A DNA stretch of 64,000 nt, from the NCBI RefSeq assembly GCF_030252345.1, contig NZ_CP126980.1, forward strand, positions 8,069,501 to 8,133,500, read 5' to 3'. Under the pieces are notes generated by a model. The model was not told the origin of the DNA. It ran no database searches and was given only the letters and a program-made list of their open reading frames with translations. This stretch comes from Actinoplanes oblitus (GTDB lineage: Bacteria; Actinomycetota; Actinomycetes; Mycobacteriales; Micromonosporaceae). Position numbers and translations under genes: made by a program. Positions 16,677-24,918 of the stretch are shown here, piece after piece. Within the stretch, counting starts at the first letter, position 1. Each line of letters starts with the position of its first letter.

Positions 16677-19600
16677 TTACTTGATGGTGATGGTCTTGGT
16701 GGCCGAGTAGCCGGACGCGATGCCCGTGCTGCTGTTGCCGGAGACCAGGGCACGCACCGAGACCTTCGTCTTCGACTTGATCGAGACGCTCTTGCGGAAG
16801 CCGGTCGAGGTCGTCTTGCCGGAGGCGATGGTGGTCCACTTCTTGCCGACGAGGCGCTGGACGGTGACCGTCTGGCCGGCGGCCTTCGGGTTGCCGTACA
16901 CGGTCACGCTCAGCTTGCCCTTGGTGGTGCCGAGGGTCAGCGCCGGGCTCTGGGTCAGCTTGACCGTCCGGACCGCCGAGTTGATGTCCTCGGACCGGGC
17001 GACGAACGCGTAACCCTGGTCCAGCGACTTGGTGGTGAACTTGAAGCTGCCGCTGCCGTCGGACTTGACCTGCTGCCAGAGGGCCATCTTCGCCGGGTCT
17101 GTCGCCGGCAGGGCCGAAGCCCAGATCTCGACCGCCGTGTTCGGCGCGGCCTTACCGGTCAGCGTGATCGCACCCGCGCCCTTGGCCGGCCCGGAGGCGG
17201 ACAGCGTCGGCGTGACCGGGTTCGACTTGTCGTCGTTCTTGATCGTGACCGTCGAGTCGCCGCTGATGACCGAGGCGCCCAGCGGACCCGGCGAACCGAC
17301 CCGGACCGAGAAGGCCTCGTCGCCCTCCATCATGTGGTCGTCGATCAGCGGGATCTTGATGCTGGTCTTCATGGTGCCCGGCGGGACCGTCAGCGTGCCC
17401 TTGGTCAGCTTGTAGTCCTGGCCGGCCTTGGCCGAGCCATCCGCGGTGTAGTACGGGATGGTGACATCCTGCGTGGTCGAGGTCGCCTCACCGGTGAAGG
17501 TCAGGTCGACCGGGACCTCGGCCGTACCAGCCGACTCGTTCACCGACACGTCGGCGATCGACACCGCCGGCGGAAGGTCGAGCGGGTCGTCGATCACCTT
17601 CACGTTGACCGAGGACGTGGCGAACCCGGTGAGGTTCGTCGAGATCTCGTTCGCGGTGATGGTGATGTTCTCGGTCGGCTCGTCGATGGTGTCGTCCAGC
17701 ACCGAGACCACCGGCAGCGACGTGTAGCCACCGGGCATCGCGGCGAACTTGCCGGCCGCCGTGATCAGACCCGATTCACCGGCACGGACCTCGATGTCGG
17801 TCGCCGCCAGAGTGGCCGGAACGGTGAAGTCGGTACCCGTGGTGGCCGGGTTGGTAGCGCCACCGCCCACGGTGAAGCCGATGTGGTACGTGTACTGGGA
17901 CACCCCGACGACGGTGCCGGCCACCCCGACCGTTCCGCCCTCGGTGACGCTGCTCTGCGAGAAGGTGAACTTCGGCTGTGCGTCGTCGTTGCCGATGGTC
18001 ACCTTGGCCGTGTCCACCGTGTTGTCCGGGTCGGTCGTGGCGTACGTCGACCCGGGCGAGGTGAACGCGATGGTGAACGTCTCGTCCCGCTCGTAGATCT
18101 CGTCGCCGTTGATCGGCACCTCGAGGTAACCGACAGTGCTGCCGGCGTTGACCGTCGCACTGCCCGTAGCGGGCGGGTCGTAGTCATTGGTGCCGGTGGT
18201 CGACGTGGCGTCGACGGCGGTCCCCGGCGTGATGACGGCGGTGAACGTCGCGTCCGCCGGAGCCGGTGCGTTCAGTTTCACCGGGACACGGGCGACCGTG
18301 GTGCCGGAGTTGCCCTCCTGAACCTTGACGTCCTCGGTGGTCCAGGTCGGCGCGGCGTCAGGGTCGTCGTTGATGGTGAAGGTGATGTCACCGAGCGTTG
18401 CCGGGTCGGCGACCCCGCTGGTGCTGGTGACCGACAGCTTGAAGGTCTCGTTCGCCTCAGCCACGCGGTCGCCGTTGATGCTGACCGGAATCGCGATCGG
18501 GTCGGTGCTGCTGGCCGGCAGCGTGATCGAGCCGGCCTTGCCGATGTAGTCGGTGCCGTTCGTCGCGGTGTCGTCCGTGAAGGTGTAGTTCAGCGTCGCC
18601 GGATACGTGGACGAGGCCAGGAATTTGACGTAGATCTTCTTGTCGACCCAGCCGCTGTTTCCCTCGGTCCAGCTCCGCGTCGAGTTGTTGAACGTGTCCG
18701 CGGTGCTGTACTGGATGGTCTTGCCGGCCTCCGCGTCCGTGATGGTGCCGTTCGCCGTGGTCTTGGTCCCGAGTGTGACGTTCGCACTGGCTCCGCTGAT
18801 CGTGGCCTTGACGTTCTCCGGCCCTTCCCAGGTCGTCGTCGGGTTCGCATAGGTCGACACCGGAATGTTGATCAGCTTGGAATACTGGGGGATGGTTTTC
18901 GTGCCGTTGACGGTCTGGTAGTCGGCTGAGGTGTCTCCCGCACCCGTCGCGGCCGGAATGCTGCCCGCCGGCGTGTCGGAGGTGGCGAAGGTGAAGGTGG
19001 TGTCCTTCTCCGACGCCCCGGAGAGCGAGACCGGGAAGAGCAAGCGGGCGCCCTCGGTTGCCGACGCGGAGTCGGCGATGCTCAGCGTCGGCGTCGCGTC
19101 GTTGTCGGTGATGCCGATCTCGACCGAGTCCTGACCGGAGACCATCGCGCCGCCGAGGACCGCCCGGGTGCCACCGGTGTCGGCCGCCACCTTGAAGTAC
19201 TGGGTGGCCGTCTCGTCAGCGGCGTCGTCGTTGATCGAGACGGTGGTCGAACCGGTCGTCTGGTTGGCCGGAATGGTGATCACCGCGTCCGTGGCGAGCG
19301 CCGTGTAGTCCCGGAAGTCACCGCCCGACGACCTGGCCATGTAGTTGGTGTAGTCGCCACCCGCGCCGTGCGAGGAGGTACCCACGTCGGCCGTCTTCAA
19401 CGGCACGATGACGTCGTGCGGCTGAGGATTCGTCGAGGTGGCCGTGATGGTCACCGTACCGGCGTTCTCGGACACGGTGGTGGCGCCGGACAGCGCGACG
19501 TCATTGGTGCTGGTGGCCCAGATCGTGCCTTCCACCGTCTTGGTGCTGGCGTCACCGGTGCTGCCGTTGAGCGCGGTGCCACCCGTGTTCGAGGCGGTGA

Positions 19601-20051
19601 GCGTGAAGGTCTCATCAGTGGTGTCAGCGTCAGCGCCGGTCGTCAACGTGATCGTCTGCGTACTCGGATTGGCGACGCTCGAGGCCGGGAAGGTGAGGCC
19701 GCCAGTCAACGGAGTGTTGACGTAGTCGACGCTTCCGTCAGAGTTCAGGCTGGCACCGCCTGCGGCACGCGAACCTGGAGTACCGGAGCTTCCGGTAAGC
19801 GTGAAGGTCGCCGACACGGCACCGGTGTACTTGAACGTGAAGCTGATCTTGCCACCCTCCCACGTGCCAGCATCACTGACAGTAAGGTTGTCGGCGGCTG
19901 CGGCATAGGCGGGCGCTCCCACGAACACGACAGGGATGAGGCCAGCCGCAGTGGCGGCCACGGTGGCGAGGACTGTCCGGATCCGCGGTCGTCCCCAGAA
20001 CGTGAAAGGCACTCGCTCATGCGGCGCCGTTTGGATGGGTCGATGACGCAT
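16677..20051 (-). CDS. Large secreted Calx-beta repeat protein, adhesin-like
   Basis: The 1124-residue exported protein has a signal peptide ending near PAYAAAADN. It is built of about six to seven Calx-beta type repeats, each ~110 residues with patterns such as VSENAGTVTITAT, SATEGARLLFPVSLSGAS, VQEGNSGTTVARVPVKL, VNESAGTAEVPVDLTF and closings like IPINGDxxxExxETFxLxxxS and VTIxNDD. These bind calcium and build extended surface fibres. The last ~170 residues form Ig-like and beta domains without repeats. There is no LPXTG motif, C-terminal membrane helix or catalytic domain, so it is released or held non-covalently. ATG 20051 has AGGA 5 nt upstream. A cyclic di-GMP-I-type leader lies directly before it, suggesting matrix/adhesion control. 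Confidence 0.85.
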   Translation of the reverse strand: MRHRPIQTAPHERVPFTFWGRPRIRTVLATVAATAAGLIPVVFVGAPAYAAAADNLTVSDAGTWEGGKISFTFKYTGAVSATFTLTGSSGTPGSRAAGGASLNSDGSVDYVNTPLTGGLTFPASSVANPSTQTITLTTGADADTTDETFTLTASNTGGTALNGSTGDASTKTVEGTIWATSTNDVALSGATTVSENAGTVTITATSTNPQPHDVIVPLKTADVGTSSHGAGGDYTNYMARSSGGDFRDYTALATDAVITIPANQTTGSTTVSINDDAADETATQYFKVAADTGGTRAVLGGAMVSGQDSVEIGITDNDATPTLSIADSASATEGARLLFPVSLSGASEKDTTFTFATSDTPAGSIPAATGAGDTSADYQTVNGTKTIPQYSKLINIPVSTYANPTTTWEGPENVKATISGASANVTLGTKTTANGTITDAEAGKTIQYSTADTFNNSTRSWTEGNSGWVDKKIYVKFLASSTYPATLNYTFTDDTATNGTDYIGKAGSITLPASSTDPIAIPVSINGDRVAEANETFKLSVTSTSGVADPATLGDITFTINDDPDAAPTWTTEDVKVQEGNSGTTVARVPVKLNAPAPADATFTAVITPGTAVDATSTTGTNDYDPPATGSATVNAGSTVGYLEVPINGDEIYERDETFTIAFTSPGSTYATTDPDNTVDTAKVTIGNDDAQPKFTFSQSSVTEGGTVGVAGTVVGVSQYTYHIGFTVGGGATNPATTGTDFTVPATLAATDIEVRAGESGLITAAGKFAAMPGGYTSLPVVSVLDDTIDEPTENITITANEISTNLTGFATSSVNVKVIDDPLDLPPAVSIADVSVNESAGTAEVPVDLTFTGEATSTTQDVTIPYYTADGSAKAGQDYKLTKGTLTVPPGTMKTSIKIPLIDDHMMEGDEAFSVRVGSPGPLGASVISGDSTVTIKNDDKSNPVTPTLSASGPAKGAGAITLTGKAAPNTAVEIWASALPATDPAKMALWQQVKSDGSGSFKFTTKSLDQGYAFVARSEDINSAVRTVKLTQSPALTLGTTKGKLSVTVYGNPKAAGQTVTVQRLVGKKWTTIASGKTTSTGFRKSVSIKSKTKVSVRALVSGNSSTGIASGYSATKTITIK

Positions 20052-20069
20052 TCTCTTCCTGTCTCCTTC

Positions 20070-20142
20070 GGCGGCTGGGCAACCTCCAGCGGGGAGGCCC
20101 CTGGCTTTGCGTCCTCGTCACGGGACGAGGTTGCCTTTCGGG
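20070..20142 (-). ncRNA. Class I cyclic di-GMP (GEMM-I) riboswitch candidate
   Basis: Read on the minus strand, GGCAACC (20135-20129) pairs perfectly with GGTTGCC (20084-20078) to close a two-hairpin junction. The first hairpin is CCTCGTC/GACGAGG (20130-20113). It is followed by the invariant GACGCAAAGCC core (20113-20103), then a GGAGG/CCTCC-type second hairpin. Order and core match the GEMM-I class that binds cyclic di-GMP. The aptamer ends about 20 nt before the Calx-beta gene's ribosome site, with no room for a separate terminator, which favours translational control (inference). Confidence 0.8.
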
Positions 20143-20506
20143 TACCGCACCTTGGGCGGTCGGGGTACCGGCCATACCGGCCCTCAGCAGCGCAGACACG
20201 GGACCAAGATCCACGTGAGGCGGAGCCATCCGTAATCTAACCGGCATATCGGCCTCTTTTTGGCGGAACGCCTTTTTCCGGCGGAGAAACCTTCACAACA
20301 CGGAGAGGCGTGCTTGACCGTCCCGGACTCCGGATCCGAGGCGCCGAAATTGCCTCGATCAAGGGGTTATCCGGCATTCACCGCGTTCCCGCGTTCATCG
20401 ATCAGCCGTAGCGCCCCGTTGTCCGATGCGGCACGCGACGGAAACCTTCCGGACGCCACGGCCTGATGCCCTGAGGGCGATCACCGCGCGTGAGGAAGTG
20501 CGCACA
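20143..20506. other. Non-coding stretch upstream of the riboswitch
   Basis: There is no credible gene. On the minus strand a TAGATT element near 20232-20238 could be the -10 box for the Calx-beta transcript. A GGTACC...GGTACC inverted pair lies at 20141-20168. On the + strand GGC-ggaac-GCC followed by TTTTT near 20262 resembles a weak terminator. Confidence 0.4.
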
Positions 20507-20562
20507 CGGCTGGTCCGCACGGTGGTCTCGAAGGCCTTCGAGACCACCGTGCGGACCAGCCG
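20507..20562. repeat. 56-bp perfect palindrome (long hairpin element)
   Basis: Two 28-nt arms are exact complements (CGGCTGGTCCGCACGGTGG...; mirror ...CCACCGTGCGGACCAGCCG) with no unpaired centre. It ends 2 bp before the stop codon of the response regulator, so it could act as its terminator. The arm ends match the tandem hairpins at 42371-42982, marking it as a member of a dispersed repeat family. Confidence 0.9.
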
Positions 20563-20563
20563 G

Positions 20564-21181
20564 TCACAGCAGACCGTGGCGCATCGCGGTGGTCACGGCG
20601 GCGGTGCGGTCGGCGACGTCGAGCTTGTTGAAGACCCGGAGCAGGTGGGTCTTGACGGTGGCTTCCGAGATGAAGAGGCGCTTGCCGATGTCGGCGTTGG
20701 TGAGGCCGGCGGAGACCAGCTTCAGGACCTCGGTCTCGCGGGCGGAGAGCGCCGGCGGGGCGGGACTGCGGACCTGGCGGACCAGCATCGACGCGACGCT
20801 CGGGGCGAGTACCGTCTCACCGCGCGCGGCAGCCCGGACGGCGTCGGCCAGCTCGGCCGGGGACGCGTCCTTGAGCAGGTATCCGCTGGCGCCGGCCTCG
20901 ATGGCCCGCAGGATGTCCCGGTCGGACTCGTAGGTGGTCAGGACCATCACCCTGATGTCCCGGTCGGCGGCGAGGATCCGGCCGGTCGCCTCGACGCCGT
21001 CGGCACCGGGCATCCGCAGGTCCATCAACACGATGTCGGGGCGCTCGCGCAGCGCCAGCTCGGCGCCCTCGGCGCCGTCGGAGGCCTCGCCGATCACGGT
21101 GAGGTCCGGCTCGGCGTCCAGCATGCCGCGCAACCCCATCCGCACCACCGGATGATCGTCGACCAGCAGGATCCGGATCAC
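20564..21181 (-). CDS. NarL/LuxR-type response regulator
   Basis: This is a 205-residue two-component regulator: receiver domain with MIRILLVDDHPVV, phospho-acceptor Asp in VLMDLRMPGADGVEA near residue 55, and KD in GYLLKDASP near 105. The C-terminal LuxR helix-turn-helix (LSARETEVLKLVSAGLTNADIGKRLFISEATVKTHL) follows. The GTG at 21181 has GGAGG 8 nt upstream. It is the last gene of the exporter/two-component set and is paired with the histidine kinase immediately upstream. It probably activates the adjacent ABC exporters, as in DesKR/LiaRS-like loci (inference). Confidence 0.93.
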   Translation of the reverse strand: MIRILLVDDHPVVRMGLRGMLDAEPDLTVIGEASDGAEGAELALRERPDIVLMDLRMPGADGVEATGRILAADRDIRVMVLTTYESDRDILRAIEAGASGYLLKDASPAELADAVRAAARGETVLAPSVASMLVRQVRSPAPPALSARETEVLKLVSAGLTNADIGKRLFISEATVKTHLLRVFNKLDVADRTAAVTTAMRHGLL

Positions 21182-21300
21182 GCGGAGACCTCCGGAAGAC
21201 GGGCAGGACGCATCATGCGGAGACCTCCGGAAGACGGGCGGGACGGATCACGCGGACACCTCCGGAAGACGGGCGGGACGGATCACGCGGGGACCTCCAG
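21181..21300 (-). repeat. 35-bp tandem repeat at the kinase/regulator junction
   Basis: The unit (CGCGGAGACCTCCGGAAGAC and the rest) recurs with exact 35-bp period at 21181, 21216, 21251, and partly at 21286. Each unit carries a GGAGG ribosome site followed by GTG or ATG, and the kinase stop codon TGA sits in the last one. The original GTGA-type overlap appears to have been copied, leaving three spare ribosome sites between the genes. Confidence 0.88.
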
Positions 21301-22422
21301 TTCGACGGTGGTACCGGTGTCGGGGTCGCTGCGGACGGTAAGGGTGCCGCCCACCTGCTCGGCGCGGGCGCGCATCCCGGGCAGCCCGAAACCGCCGCTC
21401 GCCGCGGGGTCGAAGCCGACGCCGTCGTCGCGCACCACCACCCGCACCGACGCCGGCGCATACGCGAGCAGCACTGCCACCTCGTTCGCCTTGGCGTGCC
21501 GGCGCACGTTCGTCAACGACTCCTGAGCCGCCCGCAGCAGCACCACCTCGACCGCCGTCGGCAGGTCACGCGGCTCCCCGGTGGTCCGGAAATGGGCGGT
21601 GACGCCGGTCTCCTCGGTGAATCGGGCGGCCTGGCGGCGTACCGAATCAAGCAGACCGCTCGCCAGAGCGGACGGTGACAGGGCGGCGACGATGGCCCGG
21701 CTCTCGGCCAGGTTCTCCCGCGCGGTGCGCACCGCGAGTTCGAGGCGCTCGTCGCGCAGCTCCGGATCGGCCGCCTGGATCAGCGTGATGATGCTGGTGA
21801 ACCCCTGGGCCAGGGTGTCGTGGATCTCGCCGGCCAGCCGGGTGCGCTCGGCGGTGACCCCGGCCTCGTGGGAGAGTCGCTCCACCTCGGCGCGGCTCGC
21901 TTCCAGCTCGGCGATCAGGTTGGCCCGCTCGGTGCTCTGCTGGATCACCCGGACGATCCACAGGCCAAGCCAGATGCCGGAGGCCGCCGAGACGCCGGCG
22001 ATCGCCAGGTCGGTCCGCACATCGCCGGTGCCGAGAAGCACATCGGCGATCACCGGCACCGCGTTGACCAGGATCACCGCGCCGATCGCGACCTTCAGCG
22101 GGGCCATCTGGAAGATCAACGGGATGACGGCGAAGAGCATCCAGGTGGCCGACGGCATCGCGACGATGGCCACCGCGAACAGGGTGATCTGGACGAACAG
22201 CGTGACGATCGACGGACCCTCGTCGGCCCGCAGCCGGATCATCCGGCGCCCCACCGCGATGTGCACCAGGGCCATCGCGGTCAGGGCGGCGACGGCGGTG
22301 ACCCGGCGGGCCGGCGGCGCACTCGCCACGGTGACCACGATCGAGACGACGACCGCGATCACCGCGAAGTAGATATCCCACCACAGTGTGTAATCACTGT
22401 GGACGGCCTCCCGCTGGGTCAT
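21283..22422 (-). CDS. Membrane histidine kinase, NarL-partner (HisKA_3) type
   Basis: The 379-residue sensor has five to six membrane helices in the first ~165 residues (DIYFAVIAVVVSIVVTVAS, VTAVAALTAMALVHIAV, VTLFVQITLFAVAIVAM, and others) and no large extracellular domain. A coiled segment precedes the dimerisation box with the phospho-histidine (ERTRLAGEIHDTLAQGFTSII). The HATPase has N-box QESLTNVRRHAKA, G1 DDGVGFDP and G2 GGFGLPGMRARAE. ATG 22422 overlaps the stop of the ABC permease (ATGA). The small membrane domain fits kinases that sense membrane state or a partner transporter. Confidence 0.92.
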   Translation of the reverse strand: MTQREAVHSDYTLWWDIYFAVIAVVVSIVVTVASAPPARRVTAVAALTAMALVHIAVGRRMIRLRADEGPSIVTLFVQITLFAVAIVAMPSATWMLFAVIPLIFQMAPLKVAIGAVILVNAVPVIADVLLGTGDVRTDLAIAGVSAASGIWLGLWIVRVIQQSTERANLIAELEASRAEVERLSHEAGVTAERTRLAGEIHDTLAQGFTSIITLIQAADPELRDERLELAVRTARENLAESRAIVAALSPSALASGLLDSVRRQAARFTEETGVTAHFRTTGEPRDLPTAVEVVLLRAAQESLTNVRRHAKANEVAVLLAYAPASVRVVVRDDGVGFDPAASGGFGLPGMRARAEQVGGTLTVRSDPDTGTTVELEVPA

Positions 22423-23237
22423 CGGTCTTTGTCGCTCCACCGGAAGGTCACCAGGCACAGCACCAATCCGATCACACACCAGGCGCCGAGCACCATCGCG
22501 ATCCGGCCCAGCTCCCAGGACCCGGTCACCTCGAACCGCTTCATGCTGTCCGGCAGGAAGACGTACCGGAAGCCCTGCGCCATCCACTTGATCGGGAAGA
22601 ACGAGGCAACGGTGATCAGCCAGGACGGCAGCACGGTGATCGGGGTGATGAAGACACCGGAGATGAACTGGAGGAACACCACCGGGACGTTGAGGATCGC
22701 GCCGGCGCTGCGGGCGTGCCTGACGATCGCGCTGACCGCGATGCCGAGCAGCGTGCAGGCGGTCACCGACAGCACGAAGAGCCAGGCGAAGGTGGCCCAG
22801 TGGGCGGCGTCCGGCAGCGGCATGTCGAAGACCAGCCGCCCGACCAGGATCAGCAGCGCCGCCTCGGACACCGCCAGGACCAGGACCAGCAGGAGCTTGC
22901 CGACCAGGTACGACACGATCGGCAGCGGGGTGCCACGGAGGCGCTTGAGCGTACCGTCCTCCCGGTCCATCGCCAGGCCCGCGCCCATCGTGACGAACCC
23001 GGTGGTGAGGATGCCGTACGCGATCATGCTGGCCGCGTAGACCTGGCTGGCGCTCACCCCGGTGTCCTCGTAGGAGTCGCCGAAGATGGTGCCGAACAGC
23101 AGCAGGAGCATCGCCGGGAAGAGGAAGGTGAAGATCACCGAGGTGCGGTCGCGGAGGAACTGCAGGAGCTCCACGTGGCCGCGGGCCAGGCTCATCGAGG
23201 CGGTGCCCGCACTCCGGACGGGGCTGGTGGCGGTCAT
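22419..23237 (-). CDS. ABC-2 type exporter permease
   Basis: The 272-residue membrane protein has six helices in the ABC2 pattern: one near residue 30 (VIFTFLFPAMLLLLFGTIF), a long loop, then helices near 75, 115, 145, 190 and 250. The conserved motif DREDGTLKRLRGTPLP lies on the cytosolic loop before helix 3. It overlaps its ATPase gene upstream by 4 bp and the kinase downstream by 4 bp, so all four genes form one operon. It probably exports a drug or antimicrobial sensed by the linked two-component system. Confidence 0.92.
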   Translation of the reverse strand: MTATSPVRSAGTASMSLARGHVELLQFLRDRTSVIFTFLFPAMLLLLFGTIFGDSYEDTGVSASQVYAASMIAYGILTTGFVTMGAGLAMDREDGTLKRLRGTPLPIVSYLVGKLLLVLVLAVSEAALLILVGRLVFDMPLPDAAHWATFAWLFVLSVTACTLLGIAVSAIVRHARSAGAILNVPVVFLQFISGVFITPITVLPSWLITVASFFPIKWMAQGFRYVFLPDSMKRFEVTGSWELGRIAMVLGAWCVIGLVLCLVTFRWSDKDR

Positions 23238-24070
23238 CGGTTGGCTCCGATCAGGGTCAGGTAGGTGTCCTCGAGGGTGGGCCGGGTGATCGTCAGGGTG
23301 CGCAGGTCGATGCCGTCGGCGACCAGCTTGCGGATCAGGTCGCTGGGATCGGTGTGCTGTTCGGTACGGGTACGCCCGCCCTCCTGCCAGGACACCTTGG
23401 CACCCGCCGCCGCCCGTCCGCCGAGCGTGGCCGGGGTGCCCTCGGCGACGATCCGGCCGTCGGCGAGCACCGCCAGCCGGTCGGCGAGCGCCTCCGCCTC
23501 GTCCAGGTAGTGCGTGGTGAGCAGGATCGTGGTGCCGTCGCCGGCCAGGGTGCGGATCAGCTCCCAGAACTGCCGGCGCGCCTCCGGGTCGAAACCGGTG
23601 GTCGGCTCGTCCAGGAAGAGCAGCTCGGGCCGCCCGACGATGCCCAGCGCCACGTCCACGCGACGCCGCTGGCCACCGGAGAGCGTACGGATCTTGCTGC
23701 TCTTCTTGGCCGTCAGGCCGACCAGCTCGATCACCTCGTCGGCCGGGCGCGGCTCGGGGTAGAAGCCAGCCACGTGCCGGACCATCTCGGTGACGGTCAG
23801 GTCGGCGGCGTCGTTGGCGTCCTGCAGCACGATGCCGATCCGGGTCCGCCAGGCCCGCCCGGCACTGCCCGGGTCCTCGCCGAGCACCCGGACGTCGCCG
23901 GAGGTACGGCGCCGGTGGCCCTCCAGGATCTCGACGCTCGTGGTCTTGCCGGCGCCGTTCGGGCCGAGCAGCGCGAAGATCTCACCGCGGGCGACGACGA
24001 GGTCGATGCCCGCGACGGCTTCCTTGTCCCTGTAGGTCTTCCGTAGACCGGTTACCTCGATGGCTTCCAT
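23234..24070 (-). CDS. ABC exporter ATP-binding protein (DrrA/CcmA-like)
   Basis: The 278-residue soluble ATPase has Walker A GPNGAGKTT near 36, Q-loop IVLQDAND, signature LSGGQRRRVDVALG, Walker B LLFLDEPTTGFDPEARRQFW, and switch histidine in LLTTHYLDEAE. The C-terminal extension with LRTLTITRPTLEDTYLTL is typical of drug-export ATPases. It is paired with the following permease. An 86-bp gap separates it from the upstream exporter cassette, containing an imperfect hairpin (24125-24150). Confidence 0.93.
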   Translation of the reverse strand: MEAIEVTGLRKTYRDKEAVAGIDLVVARGEIFALLGPNGAGKTTSVEILEGHRRRTSGDVRVLGEDPGSAGRAWRTRIGIVLQDANDAADLTVTEMVRHVAGFYPEPRPADEVIELVGLTAKKSSKIRTLSGGQRRRVDVALGIVGRPELLFLDEPTTGFDPEARRQFWELIRTLAGDGTTILLTTHYLDEAEALADRLAVLADGRIVAEGTPATLGGRAAAGAKVSWQEGGRTRTEQHTDPSDLIRKLVADGIDLRTLTITRPTLEDTYLTLIGANR

Positions 24071-24156
24071 GCCGACGATCGTCGCCGCCCGGGCTGCCCC
24101 GGCGCGACGACCGCGCGGCTGTCACCGGTTGTCCACCGGTCGATGGACAGCCTTTT

Positions 24157-24918
24157 CTACTCCCACCGGAAATTCCGGGCGGCGGCGGTCAGCCAGACCA
24201 CCGCCCAAAGGCCCAGCGCCAGCCAGATCGAGAGCGGGATGCTGCCACCGTTCAGCAGGGTGTCCCGCAGCGCCTCGGCGTGCGCGGCGAGCGGCAGCAG
24301 GAACCAGCCGGCCGTGCCCAGGTCCGGTGCGGCGAACATGATCCCGCCGGCCGAGAGCATCAGCACGTAGATCAGGGTGGCCGCGCCGGTCGTCGTCTCC
24401 GGCTTGAGCACGCTGGCCAGCAGCAGCGCGAGCCCGCTGTAGCCGGCCGCGGCCAGCACCGTCACCCCGGCGGCCGGCAGGATCTCGCCCAGCTCCGGCC
24501 GCCAGCCGACCAGCACACCGACCAGTCCCAGGAAGAGCACCTGGAGCACGATCTGCACCAGGACCGCCGCGGTCTTGGCGAGCAGCAGGCCGGGGCGGGT
24601 GAGCGGGGAGGCGCCGAGCCTTTTCAGCACGCCGTAACCGCGCTCGTAACCGGTGGTGATCGCCTGGCCGGTGAACGCGGTGGACATCACGGTCAGCGCG
24701 AGCACCCCGGGCACCACGAAACCCAGCCGGTCGTCGGTGGGCAGGTTGGTGGCATGCGTCAGACCCGCGCCGAGCAGGACCAGCAACGGTACGCCCATGG
24801 CCAGCACCACCGCCTCGCCGCGGCGGGCGGTGAGCAGCAGCTCCATCCGGATCTGCTTGCCGAGGATGGTACGCATCGGGGCCCGGCCGGGCGCCGGCGT
24901 GAAGGTTCCGGCGCTCAT
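24157..24918 (-). CDS. ABC-2 type exporter permease (second cassette)
   Basis: The 253-residue membrane protein has six predicted helices and the ABC2 loop motif YERGYGVLKRLGASPLTRPGLL before the third helix. It ends with NFRWE, the common C-terminus of this permease family. ATG 24918 overlaps the stop of its ATPase (ATGA). Similarity to the permease at 22419 is only at fold level, so this is a separate transporter and not a recent duplicate. Confidence 0.9.
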   Translation of the reverse strand: MSAGTFTPAPGRAPMRTILGKQIRMELLLTARRGEAVVLAMGVPLLVLLGAGLTHATNLPTDDRLGFVVPGVLALTVMSTAFTGQAITTGYERGYGVLKRLGASPLTRPGLLLAKTAAVLVQIVLQVLFLGLVGVLVGWRPELGEILPAAGVTVLAAAGYSGLALLLASVLKPETTTGAATLIYVLMLSAGGIMFAAPDLGTAGWFLLPLAAHAEALRDTLLNGGSIPLSIWLALGLWAVVWLTAAARNFRWE

